A stretch of DNA of 64,000 bases, from the NCBI RefSeq assembly GCF_008831285.2, contig NC_045139.1:6728204-6792203 (forward strand). Direction: 5' to 3'. The notes beneath the pieces were generated by a model. The model saw nothing but the letters and a program-made list of their open reading frames with translations. It searched no databases and had not been told where the DNA came from. Every line of letters begins with the position of its first letter. Within the stretch, counting starts at the first letter, position 1. This stretch comes from Nymphaea colorata (taxonomy: Eukaryota > Streptophyta > Magnoliopsida > Nymphaeales > Nymphaeaceae). Shown here in pieces: positions 1-11,400 of the stretch. Both the position numbers and the translations under genes were made by a program.

Positions 1-140
1 AAACCCCCACTATCTGAATGAGCAGCATTATTGTGTAACCCCGCCCCATCGGATTCACCCGTAGTTTCGAGCCTGTAATTGGAAACAAAATTTTCCGAGT
101 ATCTCCTCGACAGCTTCTGTGATTTCCCCATCGCAACCAT
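1..140 (-). CDS. Unidentified protein, N-terminal coding exon (runs off left edge)
   Basis: Read on the minus strand, an ATG at 140-138 opens a frame that stays open to the window edge (46 codons plus two bases). It begins M-V-A-M-G-K-S-Q-K-L-S-R-R-Y-S-E-N-F and continues hydrophilic, rich in Ser, Asn and Gly. A second in-frame ATG at 131-129 could equally be the start. A splice acceptor (tgcag, 172-168) lies just upstream, and a matching donor (ctg|gtaaat, 485/484) lies beyond it. A leader intron of about 317 bases therefore probably separates this exon from a GA-rich 5' leader and TATA-like boxes at 620-680. Start context, open frame and upstream promoter support a real gene. The family is not recognised from 46 residues, and chance openness cannot be excluded at this length. 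Confidence 0.5.
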   Translation of the reverse strand, partial: MVAMGKSQKLSRRYSENFVSNYRLETTGESDGAGLHNNAAHSDSGG

Positions 141-484
141 GAACCTACCGGCAATTCCAATGATTCCCTGCACTTTCCACCATCCCCTATGGAAACCGAA
201 GACACCATGAAAAAATCGCGAAGCGAACCATCTCGACAATGCCGAAATCTTCAATACCCAAGACTGCAAGAAACCAAATCCAATCCGTCCAAACAGCACG
301 GACCCACCTCCGAATTTCTCCTCCCGAATCAACAGATGCACTAACCACAAAGAATCCAAAACACAGCACAAGAAACCCAAACCCTAACTGCGCGAATGCA
401 CGATCACCACCACTCTTGATAAAGGAGAATCACGCAGAACAAGAAAAACCCAAATCGCTAAATTGAAAAGAAATAATAATTTAC

Positions 485-700
485 CAGGAAGTGATCCTAA
501 AAATCGAATGCAAAACCTGGATCTGGGCACCGCGATGGCGCGATCCCTCCTCTTCCTTCTTCGAAGTTAGAGAGAGAGAGAGAGAGAGAGAGAGAACAGA
601 GAACGAGAGAGAGGGCAGATTTGGAACTATATAGTAATCAAGAGAACCCGCGCTCGCCCGCCTCATCGACCCTATACTTATAGAGACGCGGGCGAGGCAC
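485..700 (-). promoter_or_regulatory. Promoter and 5' leader of the left-edge minus-strand gene
   Basis: On the minus strand there are two TATA-like boxes: ctataagta (about 680-671) and ctatatag (about 633-626). They precede a leader containing a (GA/CT)n run and ending in a consensus splice donor at 485/484. Long CT runs in 5' leaders recur in this window (GRL and TPLATE). The genes lying to the left support this orientation. Transcription start is inferred, not shown. Confidence 0.45.
569..595. repeat. (GA)n microsatellite in 5' leader
   Basis: Uninterrupted AG dinucleotides, 13 units, inside the presumed 5' leader of the left-edge gene, where it would read as CT on the transcript. Confidence 0.9.
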
Positions 701-719
701 CCTGGCTCATCCCGGCCGT

Positions 720-3700
720 CCATCTTGGGCCCTATCCGACGGCTGTGAGGGTTTCACGTTCCCGCCCTCCGTTTTTCACCTCGTGCCCCTGGAGGTTGGT
801 TTCATGCACTTCACGCCCACGGCCCACTCCTCCCAACCTCCAAATAAAAATAAAATTTTTTTTAATAAATTGCTGCTTTTGAATTATTCATTAAATCTTA
901 ATTATAAATTATTTTCCGAATTTTCAATATAACCAACAGCAACAATTAAACCGGTTCGACCAATTTGATATAACTCAACCCTAATCTACCTTTTTGTAAA
1001 ATGGTTTACCTCGATAGCGGCGGTGATGGCATGGAAATTGCTTCCGTTGAAAACAATTATAACCCTAGATGATTCATTCTTTACATTTTCTAATCCTACT
1101 TTTAAATCATTTGAGATAAAGTGAATAAGTTTTTAAAAATGTAAGTCTCAAGATCTCAAAACTTTCATAAACATTTAAGATTTTAAGAACGTTAAACAAT
1201 ACAACCCCTCTCTTGAATTTCTTTATTATTAAAGCTGCTTCAAGTCCAACGCCAGGCGAATCGTTTTAGAAAGTTTCACTTGAAAGGAGTGAAGAAAGAT
1301 TCAGAAATTTCTCGTTACTGTTGCGTTTTCTTTTTTTATGTACTTTAAAATAAGAAAAAAAACCCACTCTCTCTCTAGTGCAACCATTGAGTTGGCGGCA
1401 TGTTGTAGCTTCTGGAGTGTTGATCTTAGGATTAAAGGTGCCGTTATTGAAGCCAAGTTGACTGGTTCTTGTACCCTTCATTCTCTCCCCCGTCCAAAGA
1501 GGAGAAGGGGCTCGAAGACATTACAATTGGAGTCAAGTCATCAACTGTTAGGCAGTCGCGGTTCCACTACCATAATCCTCAACTTTTTATACTAACCAAA
1601 ATGACAAAATTATAAAATATAAAACCCTGTGGCTGGTACCACGTCCTTCGGGTTCATAGCTACTATGCAAATTGTTTTCTAACAGCTGTCGAAAGAGGGC
1701 CAGATTTTAAACATGTCGATCTTGCAACACATGAATTTTTGTACCGTTTCATGTGCTGATTGAGATGGGGATGACGTTTATCAACTCCAATTGCAATACA
1801 GTACTTTGAGTGTGCTCTAAAATGTCTTAAGGTGCTATAGAAAACTGACTCTTGTCAGCCACACAGGATTTATTTGTTTTTAATAAAGAGAACGGAAGCT
1901 TCATCTTTTTGAAGAATCCAATGAAGTGCCAATATAACCTTCCTCTGCATAGTTGAAAGAAATGTTACCAATATTGGAATCGGCATCATATCAGTTTGCT
2001 GATCGATATTGGTAGCTGCCCATCAGCCTGCATTGCACTACATTCCTCTTTCTATATTAAAAAAATAAATAAATCGATCTGAAAAATGAAACATATAGGC
2101 TTGTAAGGGACAACATAGTGTGGATCGGCGATATATTCTGATTGTAATAAGAAACGCAAGGAGTTCTAGTTGAAGAAGATCAAAAAGTTCAACATAAAAT
2201 GTGTCCTTTTGAGACTACTAACGGTATGGAGCCTCAAGCTGGAACGAGAGAAAATGATTCACATATTAGTAGTTTTAAAACGTAGACAATGAAAAATATA
2301 TCCCAATTCCCCCGACTAGATGTGGCTCGATGCAGCTCAGTGCTCTGCCAGTTTGTAAAACGTTTTACTTCTCATACTGAAACCAACGACGCACCGACAC
2401 TGATACAGACCAACATAAGTTGTGCTATCACATGCAAATTTCATACAACTTCTCAACCGTGAAGGGAGAAACCATCGGCTAACAGAAAATTTAATGGAAA
2501 AAGAGTCAGACAGGACAAGGGCAAAAGAGAATCTCTCTCCACTGTGACCTGTTTTCTCATTGACCTTAAAATAGATCTCATCTTTAACTGTATTTGTGCT
2601 GCATGAAACTTTTCCTTTTTCTTTTTTTTAAGACAAAGTTAATCAGGTTCCACTTTCCAAGCAAGCACCACAACGACGCAGTTGCTCAAGCTAATAGGAG
2701 GTCTATAGTCATAATGTCATTACCAAGATTGACGCAGTGAAGCCATACGGTCGAATAGAGTAGAAAGGCACCAGATTATTTCAGGTATTTGCCAGCATCA
2801 TCCTCTTCAACAAACAGAGATGTAAGAAGTTAGAGAAGCATACGCCTACAGCAATCATGTCTAAGGGCACAAATGCTGGGTAAGGAGAGTCCGTTAATGG
2901 CCTTCCTTCATCTGTCTTTTGGAGTTAGTTAGCAGCAACAACAAAGCTAGTACCTGCAAACAGGTAGATCTCAAATTGATACTGAGGATGACGAAACTGC
3001 AATGGCTAGCAAAACAAATAGAGCTCATATAAACAACAAACTGCCTCTAAATTCTTGGCCCCTTTCTGACTATGCCAAACTCATTTGTATTCTTTTAGCT
3101 AAGCAGTGCTTGATTCAGTAAAAAGTGTTGAACCATGTTAGCAAGCATGGTTTCATATTATGGAAGTTCTTACTCATTTCAATCATGGCAGCAAGTATTA
3201 TTGGAGAAGTAATTTAACCGGCATGCAAATAGGCATCCCCAAGAAAAACAAGTCCCCGCTTCATATATGAAAGGACTTGTCGCCTTGTAATTTGACAGCT
3301 TGGATAGATTTAGCTAACAGAAGAATAGTTTTTGGAAGGAGTTGTATATCAACTTAGAAAATGTCTACTTTAGCTCATAAATAAAGGGCTACTAGAGTTG
3401 AAATAGCTGCCAGTAAGTCAATAATTGAAGAAAACATAATTTACGCTAGTCAGGCAGTAGCATTAGGAGCTTTACCAATTCTAGAAAGCCTGCATCTAGC
3501 ATCTAAGAGAAGGTGGATCACAAGACAAGCTATAATTTTGTAAAGAAAAATCCAGATGAAGAGGCAAATATAATCAAAGGGAGTTTGGCAGAAAAATCAA
3601 GTGTCGAATGTGGCCTATGATTTCTCAGTTCTTTCCAGAATGTCATTTGAAACGACCATCAAAGTCCTAGCTCTTCAGGTTGATCCTTCAAGAACAACTA

Positions 3701-4632
3701 AATTCAAGCAATATTAATTGAAGAATCCTACATGGAAATTGCATTTTGGGCTGCCCTGAACCCATTTAAACGCAAACACCTACAGTTTCCCCTCATCTAA
3801 GCCTACGGCTATGATATATGCAGAGTTCAATGACTTGCTTTAAGAAAAAAATGAAGTGATTGGTCCAAATGCTGATAATATATGTACCCCAATTTTAGCA
3901 CAATCTAGCATTGAGAGACACATATATACAATGCTATTGCTAGCAATTACACATCACTAACTGACATGGACCTCACTAGACACGGCCTAGGATCCTAGGG
4001 TTAGGTGGGCAAGATTGCAACACTAAGGCACTAGAAACTTCATTTATAATAATGAAATGACGTTTTATCCAACAAGTTGTGGCCCCTCGGTATTGTCATA
4101 CAGCCACTTAGGTCTCTTAACTTCTCAAGGTTGTTTCCTCCCATTACAAGAAGTACAAATAAGCAAATGCATGAACAAAAATACATGGCAAACACAAAAA
4201 ATAAGGGTCAGTAAGAAAATACTCAATAAATCAAGGAATATATTTACCCATCTGGGATCACAATGGTCGCAGTACATCAGTTTTTTGATAATTAGAAAAA
4301 TCAACAAAATGTACAAGCTGTACATAACAGGACAAATTGGCCCAGCTCATTCATTAATTACATGAAACAATATTACAATCTGTTCATACACATGCAACTC
4401 CAATCAAAGATCAAAATGATTCGACATCACTTCCCAGACTGGCTTCCTGAGGATTGTGATTGCCTGAAATTAAATCTGGTATGCTGACTGTATTTCTAGA
4501 CTGCAGGAAGCCTGCAGCTAAGGCTGCACGTGTCAAACAAGGTAGAAAGTATACAGCAGATTTGTACAACCAACAGCCTTTATCTTGATACTCATTTGTC
4601 AAAAATGAATGCCAGATTGGCTCGAGAAAATT
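720..4632. other. Intergenic DNA plus 3' flank of the GRL gene
   Basis: No convincing exon is seen on either strand. Open frames are short, AT-rich and lack splice context or family motifs. The right part (about 4300-4632) is the 3' untranslated or flanking DNA of the minus-strand GRL gene. It is duplicated, with clear similarity, at about 14900-15130, which shows that the flank travelled with the gene. The stretch 2600-4100 is A-rich with no recognisable repeat. Confidence 0.6.
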
Positions 4633-7600
4633 TCACGTTGAAGCAAGGGATAGTGTTTTACCAAGGACAAATGTAACCAGTGTGACCTCAAGACAAAAGA
4701 TTGTATTGATCAACCCACGATCAACACTAAAACCAAATAGAGTGATGCCACCAGGATTTGTTTGCAAATATAGAACTGCATATAAGATAACCAAAGGTTT
4801 AGTTCAATAGAAAAGTTAAGATGCAACATCACTAATCGTCCTGACTCCTATCTGTTCCTCAATAATTCACAAGTTTCTAGTACAGTGAAGCCTTTTGCAG
4901 CAAAAGCAAGCTAGATGACAAGCAATACTAAAGCAGCAGAGATGAGGACCCCAAAACCAAAGGTCTAGCTTAGTTTATACTTTGCCAGGAGAAGCCCAGC
5001 CAACAAATGCCATGGTATACTTTTTCCCGTTTGTCAGTAATTTGTTGCCTTAAGGTCATAAAAGTGTAAGACCAGTAAGGAGACAATGGTACTTGCATAA
5101 TATGTTGCACGGACACATCTAAAATCATCAATTCAATAAGAAAAATTTTATTTCAAAATAAATGCTATCACAAAGAGATTTAAGGAACGTTGGTGTAATT
5201 CTTCATTTCACTACAAAATCATTTACTTCCAATTCGACAACTAGTTCATGAACCCTTTCCCAAAATTTGGTTTTCCAGGAAAAACATCTTAATTACATCG
5301 AATCAGGTAAATCAAACCTAAAATGACACTGGTGCAGTTAGAAAGGAAATCAATAACAACTGCATATAATACATGCCAAAGTACTTTAAGAATCCAATTT
5401 TTTTTCAAAACCGTTGTTTTACTTTTACCACAAATTTTAATCAATTCTTTTAGAAGTTATGTCGAAAATGTAATTTTTCATAGGAAAATGTGGAAAATTA
5501 TTGGAAGTTCGAAAACTTGAAAAATATAAATAACAATAAAAAATAAGATAATATGTTTTTTTTTTAACCCCAACATGGACTGTCGGGTGTCCTAGTTTGA
5601 TCCAGGCTCCAACACATCTTGTAAACTATGCATAATTTCATGTACTTTAGGAACATAGATAGAAAGTCTTTACCACTGTGACTTGTGAGTGTGCTCTCAT
5701 AAGTACTTATGGTCCTATGCATAAGCATTTGACTTTATGACTTTGTAGGCTGCTCGTGACATTATTTTTTTACAGATTGTTGTTGTATTCATGTCAGACA
5801 TTTTGATTCTTCCTCATGCATTGATGCTTATAAACCATCTGATTACAGTTTGTTCTTTCAAAGAAAGATTTCGCTGGAAGTTCATGCTTTACACTAAAAC
5901 ATGACAATACAGTATCACCTTCACTTGCATATATTGTGACAAAAGATGTGCTTCAACAGCATTTAATATTTTTTCCCTTTAACTATGTACTCTGATTTAA
6001 GGTACAAAATCATAGCAACATAACATTACAATCTAGTGGTATAAATGGCTGAATGCTAAATGGAGATTACAATCCTGGACAAAATACATGCTAAAACTAG
6101 CAAAGATGAAAAGGCCTGCTAAGCGACAAGCACCATGCTTTCAGTAAGTACAGGTCAAATAACAATGTTATGCAGTGCCCGATTTCAATGTTTTTTCTCT
6201 TCCTCTATCTATTTAGCAAGCTGGGTTACCCAGACGAGATCATAACAAGAGACATGACCAAGTATCAAACTCTTGCCTCCTCCTACTTGAAACTTTGAAA
6301 GTCTCAAGCCAGCATACCTAGTCAGCTGAATGGAGCCCTTACTGGTATTGCAGAGATATTAAGTTATGAATGATTGCGAATAGTATGCAAAGGAGGAAGT
6401 GTGTACCTAGAGCTTCTCTCTTCTGGTATGAAGAAACATTAGCTGCAAACCGCGTGTTTGGAAATCTTGTACTGCTCATGGATTCCAGATCACTCTCAGA
6501 TTCATTGGATGACAACATAAAGTCCTGATCTGTGAATGTGTTTGCAGCACAATCAAGGGATTTCTGATCCTCTACATCTGCTGCTGAACAACATGTTGCC
6601 ATTGCATGCCACCTACTTGCAACAGATGCTACTCCTTGGGCCCTATGAGTAATTTTAGCAGCTGCATGTAAGCAAAGACTTATTCCAACTACTTGAATAG
6701 TTGATGCCACCTGATAATATAATAACATAAAAAAACTTAAAACATGCCTACAAAAAATTACTGTAAACTTGAATTGCAAATATATTAAGTTATTGTTTAA
6801 ATTATACTACAAGACCAACTTGCAGTTCTACATATAATCAAATTAAGTAGAAAACAGTTATCACATCAAAATTTGTAACTGGCTTTCTGAAGGCAAATTT
6901 TCATGTTATGGAATTACAAGAAACAATAAGGCAGCCGACTTACAACAAAGTCAACAGCATTGACAAAATTGATGGTCCCGCTGTAACTTGTCGTCTGCAG
7001 GAGTGTAATGAATTGACTAGCAGTTACTGAAAAGAGTATCACAAGGAGAAACATTCGAAACCTATGGCTGATTTTGGATAAATGATGACGCAAGCGCATG
7101 TGTTCCTTCAAGAAATTAAGGACATGTGAGTTGCTTTCCAAGAGCCTTCCATACTCTTCAAAGTCGATGACCAGAGAATTGCAAACTAGATTGAATAAAA
7201 GACATGCACACAGATAGATAGTGGCCAAATACACCCATGGTGCAATAAGGCAGAAAAGAATGGCAATGTCCTCCCACCACGGCACTTTATGGTTGTAAAC
7301 TATCCAGGCAATTCCAGATATAATCTTCACAAATAAACATGGCAGCATCCAGCAGACCAAAACGGTAAAGAAACCCTGTACAAGAAGCAAAATACAGAAT
7401 TTGTCTAGTTCAAATACTGGCTGAGGATCAAAACAGAACTAAAGGCAAACTACAATAAATCCAGAATTATACGTCACATGGACAACATAATAGAGAGATT
7501 ATGGCACATATAAAGAGAAGGTTGTCAGGTGGCACATGTTTCCATGAAAGAACTGTCATATGATGGGATCAGTTTTTGAAGAAAGAGTTGTATATGTTTA

Positions 7601-10600
7601 TGTAAAATGTTCCACTTCATGGGCATATCAGAGAAAAAAACATATTTTCATCTATTCAAATGGTTATGAAGGCTCAGATACTCCTGCTCCCATAAGGTAA
7701 AGGATATCTTCTCAAACAGTTGCTTGTTTAGATCACAGAATGAGACTATCTCCTTGTGGCTTCCTCAGCAAGAGAAGTAGCACCTGACTGAATATCATGG
7801 ATTGAAGGTGCACTGTGGACAAGAAGGTAGCAACTCTAAAGGAGAAAAATAAGCCAATAACATTAGTCAAAACATAACCCGCATACCACATTTAGGATAA
7901 TTGTGACCTCCATCTATCTCACACAGATGACAGATAGTTGGTTGTGAATCTCACATTACATGTCTAACTATAGAATTATGTTATGTGAAACTCCTGCCAC
8001 ATCACGTGACATAGCCCTTAAGACACATGTTAATACATGATCCATGAAGACTATTCTTCTTCTTCAAACCCTTAATAATGCAACCTTTACAGCCATTATG
8101 TTAATACATGATCCATGAAGACTATTCTTCTTCTCCTAACCATTATGTTCAAGTGAGTATTGCTTAAGAACGTGATTCGAAGTTTTAGTGTTATAGGTTA
8201 TCCTCAGAAATTTATTGATCAGTTCAATTTGCCAAAAAATAAGTCCAGGAACTAATTTTGTGTTGTGTTAGATAGTGTAGAAGGTTTTATGTTGATGTTG
8301 TACTGGGCAGCATATAAGTAATTTTAGTGGTGCCTTGGCTAACAAAAGAAAAATAAATGCCGGATAACATAAAGTCCCAAACTCATCCACATAGGAGTAA
8401 CCAACAAACTATTTCCTTCAAGGCACTTTCTCCTACTCTTATAGATACTTTTTTCTCTTGTCCCAGTTCACTCTAGTGTAAACATAATTCGTTTACCTTT
8501 GAAAATACCATATTTGTGGTTCCTATCATTACCTTCATGAAATCATGTCATAAAGAGAAAGGCGTGGAGAAAAAGGCCATTTTTTGTATCCATTTCATGA
8601 ACTACACAAGATTAGACCAAAGGAAAGGAGAAGAGCTAAGTGACTCCCATAGCCTCTGTCACACGGATACTTGGGTTTAGCCCACGTACCCGTAATTTTC
8701 AAAATTGCCCTGTCCGTACCCGTATCGCCGTACCCTTACCCGTATCGTACCCGCACCCACGTGACATAGCACATAGCCTATAAAAAGATAAACTATAAAA
8801 GGCTCTATATCTTCCTCCATCTTGACAGATGTTCATAGTTTCTTTGTGGTAAAATCGAATGTGCAGTACAGGATGGTAAAAAGACAAGTACTTTCATGTA
8901 TCCTAGTTGCAGTAGTGAAAATTTAGAGAACAGAAGATATGGTCATTTTCCTTGGTACAGATATTAGACAACAATAAGTCTGCTAGTTTTGACACCAATT
9001 TTATTGGCTTAGAAGCAATGCGTTAAACTTGAGCATAAGCTGTTTTCACCAGCCAAACCCAAAAAAGCAAAACTTTGATTTGTTTTATCAACTAAACCCC
9101 CAAACCAGACATATGCATCATAAATTCATAATTGAGTAATCTTTTCAAGCTTAAGAATTGAAGCTTACTTTGTCCACGATGTAATTCAGTCAGTAGTCCA
9201 CTTATTAGCTAGATCACATAAATAAGGGACACTCTTAAACTGCCATTCCCTGCCAATATCATGTCCAGTTCTCCATCAGTAGCAAAAAATACAATGTCTG
9301 ACTTTGGATCGGGTAATACAATTAGGTCTAACCATATCTTTGGAAAATCCAGACAGATGAAGTTCCACTATCTTCCTTGAAGAAATGACTGAACAAGATA
9401 CTGCTATTATAGGCAAAACGGACCGACTAGTACCCATGCACATTAAGTTGAGTTGGACAGTTCATTGTCTTCAGCTCTATCTCCTGTCGTGCCAAAGGAG
9501 GATCCTGTATCATAATCTTGCCCACATATTCAATCTTTGGTGAGCTACTGAGTCAGTCCTCTTCATATTAAGAAATAGTAATCATAATCTAACTTAGGTC
9601 AACAAGAAATGCCAGATCTGCATAAGGTAAATGATTGAGGCACCAGCAGAGCCTCACAATCTCTTCATCCTTTCAATTCTTTATTTACGAATTACGATTC
9701 ATATAGTTTAGGAACAGAAAGTTAGCATTAACAAAGACATTTTTGTCTCTAAGGATTTTCCCATGACAAACTCAATAGGTCTTGCATCACGCAAGGATGC
9801 TCGAGATAGATCTTGCAATTCTGCTTCTATCTCATGTGCTTGCTGAAAAGTAATAGTGGCCTCTCAGCATTGCAGTTCATACTCAACCCGCTGACATGAT
9901 GCATGGGGAATCATGGACAATCAACTTTCTCTAAGAGATTACAATGCCAAAGGCCGTTATGTCATTGCTATAAAGTTCTCATACAAGAATGAAGTCAATA
10001 GTGCATATTGAGATCAATTAAGAACCAGATTACTCAAGGTTACAGCAACATCATGAGAATGAGCTCATTCAGAACTTCAATCGCAATCAACATTGTAGAT
10101 GCATGTGCACCTTTTTGAGTTCAGGCATTGAACTATATGTACTAAGTTTCGAAGATATAGATCCTTTAGGGTTAAACATAACTTTGAGAACTGGCTAAAG
10201 CTCATGAAGGTATAAGTATTTATACTTCTTCAATTTTCATTTGCAAATTCAACAATGTGGTTCTGTTCTATAGCAGCTAGCAGCATGTACAAATAAACAC
10301 AAAGAAATGGATCTATTCTGGCCCCACTATAAGTAGAGACAAGTAGAAAAATATATATATAGAAAGAAACGAATGAAGGAGCAGCGATAGCTAGACTATT
10401 TTTCTGCATAAGAATTAATGAAAAACTACCAAGTCATAGATTAGTCGTGAAGGAACTGCCTTGTTGACGAATTGGAGATCCCATAAAATGGAAAGCGTTT
10501 CGGATTCTCAGTGATGAAATATTAAAATACCAAGTTTCGGTATGTGCAAAAAAATAGAACGAACGCATTAAAACTTTTAGACCTGTTGAGCACCAGATAA

Positions 10601-11193
10601 CGTTTCAGTTATCAAAACAGACAGTAAATACGTTCCTCTCATTGTTGGCGATGACCAACGGAGAACAGTAACACGCCGAATATCAGTATAAAAGGCCGGT
10701 ACATCGCTCACAAAAGAAGGCGGTAGTAGGGGCTGACCTTGATCCTCATTATGTATTCTTTGCGGAAACGCTCTCCTCGACCTTGATTGTGCTCCACAAA
10801 GAGGAAGCGATGGATGCGATGCTTGCGCAGCTTGGACGAAATGTAGTGGAGGGACACTGCAGCAAGGACGACATAGGAGACGAGGATAAAATATTGGAAT
10901 TTGAAGCCGTTGAACGCGCCATAGCGTGTGATGTAGACGGTCGTCGATGGCAGCGCAACGCCGAAGCTGACGAAGAACAACCACGAGAGGATGCATCTGA
11001 GGGCGGTATCCTGGATGAAGCCGAAGGCGTAGAGAAAAGCTTTGAGCCTTTGGATGCGGCGTTCAAGTTCAAGGGTTTCCCCGTGGAGGGAGGGCTCATT
11101 CGTCTCTTCCTCGTCCACAAAAGAATTTGGCGCCTGTGGCAGACCCTCTTCCTGCTCGTCCTTTATAAGGCCGGTTCTGATTTCAACGGACAT
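4633..11193 (-). CDS. DUF3537 / plant gustatory-receptor-like (GRL) membrane protein, 4 exons
   Basis: Exons on the minus strand: 11193-10738, 7375-6944, 6710-6407, 4775-4633. Together they give 445 codons including the stop (444 aa), with GT-AG junctions and consistent phases. The protein is rich in membrane segments. Two lie in exon 1 (ILSWLFFVSFGVALP and FKFQYFILVSYVVLAAVSL), three in exon 2 (after GFFTVLVCWMLPC, around CLIAPWVYLATIYL, and FRMFLLVILFSVTASQF), one across exons 2-3 (TIQVVGISLCLHAAAKITH), and one at the C-terminus. Family hallmarks are the S-H-R-F/Y-R segment before a TM helix, the KITHRAQ motif, an acidic Ser-rich loop, SSYQKREAL, and the C-terminal NPGGITLFGFSVDRGLINT. DUF3537 proteins are about 450 aa; published structure-based work proposes them as plant homologues of insect gustatory/odorant receptor channels. 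No plant ligand is known to me. The C-terminus and an internal part are duplicated at 14890-17095. Start ATG 11193 is the first in frame. Confidence 0.9.
8027..8146. repeat. Tandem duplication, period 71 bp, in GRL intron 1
   Basis: The segment starting atgttaatacatgatccat at 8027 recurs at 8098 and stays nearly identical through actattcttcttct. There are two copies. It lies inside the long first intron (7376-10737). Confidence 0.85.
8660..8765. repeat. Degenerate short-period GTACCCGTATC repeat in GRL intron 1
   Basis: Several imperfect copies of a 10-11 base unit of the form gtacccgtatc or gtacccttacc run through 8685-8765, within a patch more GC-rich than the surrounding intron. It looks like a remnant of a dispersed repeat. 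No terminal repeats could be placed. Confidence 0.5.
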
Positions 11194-11317
11194 CCTCTAT
11201 CTCTCTCCCTCTCTGTCTCTCTCCCTCTCTGTCTCTCTCCCTCTGTGTGTGTTGTGTGTGTGTGAAATTCGAGTAACTCCCGCGGGTTAACTTCCTGTCC
11301 TCTATGGCTAATCAATG

Positions 11318-11348
<31 letters not shown>

Positions 11349-11400
11349 CTGAATAAATGAGCTCCCACGCGGGAGAACTTCCTTTCCTCCAACCTCTCTC
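11194..11400 (-). promoter_or_regulatory. GRL 5' leader/promoter with CT tract and duplicated GC-rich box
   Basis: Immediately upstream of the GRL start the DNA is CT-rich on the plus strand (GA-rich in the transcript) at 11197-11260. Next comes ctcccgcgggttaacttcct (11277-11296), a (CT)n run at 11321-11346, then a related box, ctcccacgcgggagaacttc (from about 11362). The two boxes look like an 86-bp tandem duplication around the CT run. No clear TATA box was identified, so the transcription start is not placed. Confidence 0.45.
11321..11346. repeat. (CT)n microsatellite
   Basis: Thirteen CT units between two related GC-rich boxes upstream of the GRL gene. Confidence 0.9.

Noticed and set aside
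481-723. 80-codon minus-strand frame over the GA run
   Set aside because: Its Ser-Leu repeat is just the translated (CT)n microsatellite of a 5' leader that is probably spliced out of frame before the ATG at 140.
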